Assembly: GCF_918797505.1 (NCBI RefSeq)
Contig: NC_092802.1
Location: 17,009,883-17,073,882 of the forward strand
DNA from: Bemisia tabaci
Lineage: Eukaryota; Arthropoda; Insecta; Hemiptera; Aleyrodidae
Length of the DNA stretch: 64,000 bases
Direction of reading: 5' to 3'
The first letter of the stretch is position 1; each line of letters opens with the position of its first letter. The translations under genes and the position numbers were made by a program. Positions 22,501 to 28,500 of the stretch are shown in pieces. Under the pieces are notes generated by a model that saw only the letters and a list, made by a program, of their open reading frames with translations, did no database searches and had not been told where the DNA came from.

Positions 22501-25500
22501 TTCGACGAGAAAGTCGAATTTTAGGTCACATTTTCAAACTTTAAAAATCCAAGATGGCGGCTGGGACCAAAGTGGCGAAGATTTTATCCTCCCTTCATTA
22601 TTATTTTTTCAAAAGTTAATGGCTATGAGGGGCGCGGGCGGCTCGCGGAGCGAGTCGCAAATTCATCGCGAAGCGAGGAATCGGGGGTCCAGGGGCACTG
22701 GCACTCCCCGGCTAGTATGATATGCAATTAATTACAGGATATACCAGAACACGCATACTATGAAGAATAAACAGTATATTTTCGCGGATGCATTTCGGCT
22801 AAAATCCATCCTCCGCAAGAAAAATTTACATAAGACACAAGGATGAGCACTATATAAAGATAAATGTGTATCACAATTTTAACATGCATTGCGATACATA
22901 CTTATCTTTATATAGTGCTCTCCCTTATGTCTTATGTGTATTTTTCTTGTGGAAGATGGCTTTTAGCGGAAATGCATCCGGGAAAATGTACTGTTAATTC
23001 TTCATTATATGTATGCGTGTTCTGGTATATCTTTTGATCATTTATTTATCTTATATTATTAAAACACGAAATATACGATTCTCTAGTATGAAAAACCTTT
23101 CAGAGTTTCACCGATCCCTTTCTATTCCCCCTTTATCATCGAGGAGGGTTCCAATCCTCTTTTTGGCGGAGTCCGCCCTACAGAAGATTTGGAGGAGGTC
23201 ATCAGCCCTTGTAGGTTGGGGGGGGGGGGGAGGAGGAAGAATAAAACTATGAAAATTGCCAGACGGCATCATTACGGACGACCCCTAACGTTCAGTAGAA
23301 AGAATATGTTATTTTATGCTTTTGTCATGGGATGAAGGTTATTTTAAGCTTTTGGCGACAGAGCTGAGAAGAAAGTTGCTGCTCCTGAAGAAAAGTTTAA
23401 GCCCCAAAGAAAAACATTTCTATAAATTTCGGGGGCATCAGTAGATGGTCTCTATTTGCTTTTAAAACGGGGAAGGCAGCATGAAAAGATACTCTTGACA
23501 AAGGCACTCCATCTGACGTTTTGTCTCTCTGCTTCCCAGATCTGCTAACCGACCACGTTCATGCCATCTTGCTGCGTAGCTGGCTGCCCGGAGCGTAACA
23601 GAAGTAACCGAAAGGCTAACAGGGAACGCGTTTTCTTCCACTCTTTTCCCTTGCGAGAGCGATCTCCGGAGCGTTACGACGCGTGGGTGCGTTATTGTGG
23701 ACGCGGAAAAGACTACGTACCCTCGAGGCACTCCTGTATCTGCTCTCGTCATTTCAACGCGTCTGACTACGACCCCTCGCAGCTACTGAAGATTAAACTC
23801 CTGAAGAGCAGGCATCTTCAAGGAGCTCGCCACCTTCCAGGCGTCCTCCCAACGGCACCGCCTCCTGGTGTCGATGACATAGAACGCTATCCCAAGAAAG
23901 TCCCTATCACTGGCAAAGATTCAACCGGCAAGAATCTCTGCTTAGAAAGATCATTCATGAGCAACTCCGGAGAAGAAAGCGCACAGTTGGGGCAAAGTGA
24001 TCCTGGAAGACTCTTGGAAGCGAACGTTATACAGAATGGCACCTCGGTATCCTACCCTGTCCTAGGCTATGTGGGCTCTTATCTAACTTCATTCAGACCC
24101 ATACTACCTCGCCCAGCGGCGCATCAAAGAGTAAACCAGGATGTTTCACCTAAAGATCCCCCAAAACTGCACACGAATTCTTCACAGCCGGCCAAAAGCC
24201 GTAGAAGAACCAAGAGATCCCCCTCGCATCGACCAGAAGGACCGAGGAAAAGAGGCAATGGACCAAGGGGTGCAAAAGAAAAGCAAGTACAACAAATTCA
24301 TACGATAAACACGCAATCCGTCACGCAACGACAACCAGTCGTCTTGCTGAAAACTGTGGGAGGTCAAAACTTGAGCGACATCTCCGAAGTGCCCCCAACA
24401 GCGGGACAAGTACAAGCGGCTTCTTTGGGCACGGCGAGTTTTGACTCTTTCAGTCCCGTCATTTCTGGACTCTGCCTTCCACCACAGCAGGCTTGTTCCA
24501 ATGTTAGAAGCTCAAATTCTGGCAGACGGATCAAGCCTTTTGTTCGTATCGCTCCGAAAGTAGACCCGAAGCAGGGAACAGGCACAAGTTCTGCTTCAAC
24601 GGAAAATTCAAATCCTGGCACAGAAGTTAGTGAGCCTCGTCGAAATATCCCGGAATTGCAATCTCCAACCCGTGGCAACCGGAAGCAAGCTTTGGTTTGT
24701 CGGAATCTCCCAGAGTTGCAATCTTCAACCCGCGGCAAACGGAAGCAAGCTTTGGTTTGTCGGGATCTCCCAGAGTTGCAAAATCCATCCCGTAGCGACC
24801 GGAAGCAAACTTTGATTTGTCGGAATCTTCCGGTGTTGACACCGAACCCTTCAATTTCGGAATGCGTGGTCTCCGGAGATCAGCCTCCTCCAGACCCTGA
24901 ATCCATGGTAACCTCAGATCTTGTCGTTTGTGAGCTAGAGTGCTTTGATGATCTACCTAACTTGCAAGACCCAACTGGAACCATCCCAAACAAGAACGAG
25001 GAGTCTGTGATCATCCTAGCAAATTGTAATCCTGAAGTCAATTGGTTGGAGCCAGGAATATCCTTAGAAAAAGAAGACTCGACCAAGAAATGCTCAAACA
25101 AATCAGACTTCAACCCCTCAAGTACGACACCGTTTCGACCTGTGACTTTCAGTGATTCAGCCGTCGTTCAGGTTGCGATCAAATCCAACCCAGATAACTT
25201 TCCTCAAGTTGACTTAAAATGCGATGATTCCATGCCTGATGATGTCTCAGACTCTGGTCATCCAGTACCTGAGGATGAATTGAATTCTTCGTACTCCATA
25301 CCTGAGGATGCCTCAGATTCTGGCAATCCAGTGCCAGACGATACCCCAGAATCTGCCAGTGAGATGCCTGAACTCAAAAATGAAGAACCAGGAAGCGCTG
25401 ATCCTCTACGGACGTCTTTCCAACCTGCTGTGTCTACTGCAAGCGAGCATGCGTCTTCTAATGGCGAGGATCCTCCGTTAGAGGTCATCAAGGAAGAATT

Positions 25501-28500
25501 CCCGACTCAGGATCCATTGGCTGGTTGTGAGGATTTGGAGGTCTCCAACAGCTCCGACACTGAAACCTTCGTGGTAGCCTGGAGCTGTCTGCTACCTTTG
25601 TTCGAAAACTGCCGAGTTTGTCACAATCCTGTCAGTCGCTTGAAAAGGTACAATGATGAGCAAATTTTGGTTGTGCAGACTTGGTGCGACAGTTGTCGTG
25701 ATCACAGAGTGTGGAAGTCTCAATTTTGAAAGGTTAGCTAATGTCTCTTGAATATTTTATGGGAGTATCGAATATTGATTGTGAAATTAGAAAACAATCT
25801 GTATCTCGATTACCGAGTATTTTCGTGTCACATTTAACTCCACCTAAGGAAAGAGGCGTTTTAAATAATGAAAATGTGGCATAATTATGCTTCATCTACC
25901 TTATTAAACTTTTAACTTTAAAAACGGTCAAAACTTTAAACGTTAAAACTCGAAAAACTTTATGCCAAAATATCACCTAAGTTCAGTTTTTTCAAACAAT
26001 AGGAGAAATATAATTAAAAACGGACTTAAAACTGTCGTCAAGATACTGAGTGTTTTAGATTCGCCATCGGTACCTATGGATGTAGCTAATCCGAGATCAT
26101 CGAAGATGCTCAGATGATCTTTTGAAAATATGTTGTCAGGCATCGAATATCCGTCAGAATAAGCGATGACCTTTTTTTGCCTAACTTTGATCGTTAAAAG
26201 TGGTTCTAGAAATGGCTAGGCGCGTTACCTTTTTTTAGGTTCATCGCACTAGTGACTTTCAGATTGTACATTTCAATGGAGAAAAGTAATTTTGTCTCCT
26301 GAAATTTTAAAGAACAGAGCTCTCATATTCACACACGTGTATTTATGTCCATTTAACCTCAGTCTAAATTTAGCTAAAGGTATCCTACGCAAACTTTTAG
26401 AATGAAGAAACTTAAGTAACTCTAATACCTAACATACCAAAGCTTTTAAATATCGTTTTCGTGAAACATTTTTTCACGAACCTGGTTTTATAGAGCATTA
26501 GGCAATTCTTTAATTGACTTCCTCTCATTTTTTGTTCCAGTTTTCGCCTGCAAAGAGAAGTGGAAAAACTTAAGGGGTTGTTTCACCCGCGATATAAGAT
26601 GGACGAAAAGAGATGGAAAACGCAAAAAGCCCTATTACCTCTCGGAGCACATGTATTTTCTCACACCTTACCTTAAACTCAACAAAACACTTTCGTAAGT
26701 ATTTTCGTTGCCACTATGAAACCCTCGCGCCTCGCTGTAGATATCGATGGTCAAAGTGTGAAACCGCAAGTATCTCCATTGCGATGTTTCAAAATTTCTG
26801 TTCCTGTTTTTTTTTCGTAGAGAGACAAGCTTACTTAGTAGTTCGAACTTCATTCGGATTATTCTACAAATGCGAAGGAAAACTTAAGGAAGTTTTCAAG
26901 AAATTACGTTAATTAAGTACCAGGAGAAAAAATAAAGTTTGATGGGAAGTCTGCAACGTCGCAAACGGAGATACGTGGTTTCTCACTTCGGCTATTGATA
27001 CCTATAATGGCTAACATAATCAATGAGTCCTGCATTATGCGTAGCATTAGTAGGTTAATACTACACTACACTCACATTATTTCTCAATCGTTCCGATCAG
27101 TTCGCCTTCAATATCTCCATAGGCAATGTGTGCGGCTCGGGAGTAGTAGTAGTTGCTCACAGCATTTTAGCCACGCTCTACTGCTTTATCCATAGCCTTT
27201 AGAGTGTAGCAGAAAAATACTATCCTTAAATTTGTCATTCTCTCGTTCCGATCAGTTCTCCTTCAATATCTCGATAAGCAATATGAGCGGCCTAAGATCA
27301 GCAGTAGGTAAGTAGAGCCGCATAATAGTTAGCAGTCATTACATTGTGTATAGAGGTATTCAATGATTGTCATCAGGGTTGGACTGGCTCGCATCTGAGG
27401 GCGTAGACCCTTGGCTGGTTAAAGGGGCGTAATGTGATATTTCCTGGTAGGGCATTCCCTACGTGGAGAGGGGTTCAGAAAATTTTGGCAAATCAGCACA
27501 AGTTTACGCTATTTTCAGGTTCAAAGTATATTGATCGCAAGGAGTAAAAATTGCAAAATTGAACGTGAAGCACAGCATTGAGAGCTCACGCTTCGCGTCA
27601 TAGCGCCTTCAATTTTTCAGATGCAGCACGGACGTCCATCAAGTACGAATAGTTGTATCTCTGCGCCGTCTTAAACACGCATCCTTTCCCTCCCTCTTTT
27701 TCCATATTGTGTTTGTTTCCGTTTGTCTTATTCGTAATGGTGCTTCAAGCACTACGTGAGTAATACAGCCGAAGGTAGGAGAGATGTCTTCAGGCCTTTT
27801 TTAAACTTTTCTCCCGAATCAGAGCGACGCTTTATTGACAGCATGAAGCAGAGCGTTGAGAGCTCACGGTTCCGCACATGGCGCCTCAATTTTTCAGATG
27901 CAGCACGGACGTCCATCATGTACGAATAGTTGTATCTCTGCGCCGTCGATAACGCGCATCCTTTCCCTCGCTTTATTACCATATTGTGTTTGTTTGCGTT
28001 TGTCTTATTTGTAATGTTGCTTCAAACTAGAGCAGAGCATTGCGAGTTCACGACTCACGGCATCGCGTCTTACATTTTTCATATGCAATGTGGACTTCCA
28101 TCTTGCGCGAATAGTTGTAACGCGTTTACATTTTAGACGTCTCTTATTTTTGAATTTCGAGATAAATTAAGGTTAAGTTTGCTCGAGCTATGCTATGGTA
28201 TGTCCAAATCAATAGTCATTTGAAAAGGAGGAAATATGTTTAAAGGTCTCGTAAGAGGTCTATAAAGGATGCGTATGTCTAAAAATCGAACCGACCATCG
28301 CTTCTGAGGGAGTTAAACATAGCGAATGAAGGAGGAGGATGATAAAGCGTCTGTATGTCAAGAAGAAGGTGAAAATTTCACAGAAAATTGTTTACGCTTC
28401 AGAAAGTAGTTCTTGGACCACTGTTCACCACTATCATGCGTAAAAGCACCTTTCTTTACTCCTAACTCTCTTCTTCCGTTCATTCAATAAATTTTCCGCT

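Noticed and set aside
20140..22570. CRISPR-like array
   Set aside because: Contiguous 130-bp satellite without repeat-spacer alternation, in animal DNA.
26041..26540. Direct continuation of the THAP protein into downstream exons
   Set aside because: An in-frame TGA follows WKSQF, and the next convincing exon (26541) belongs to MADF in a different context.
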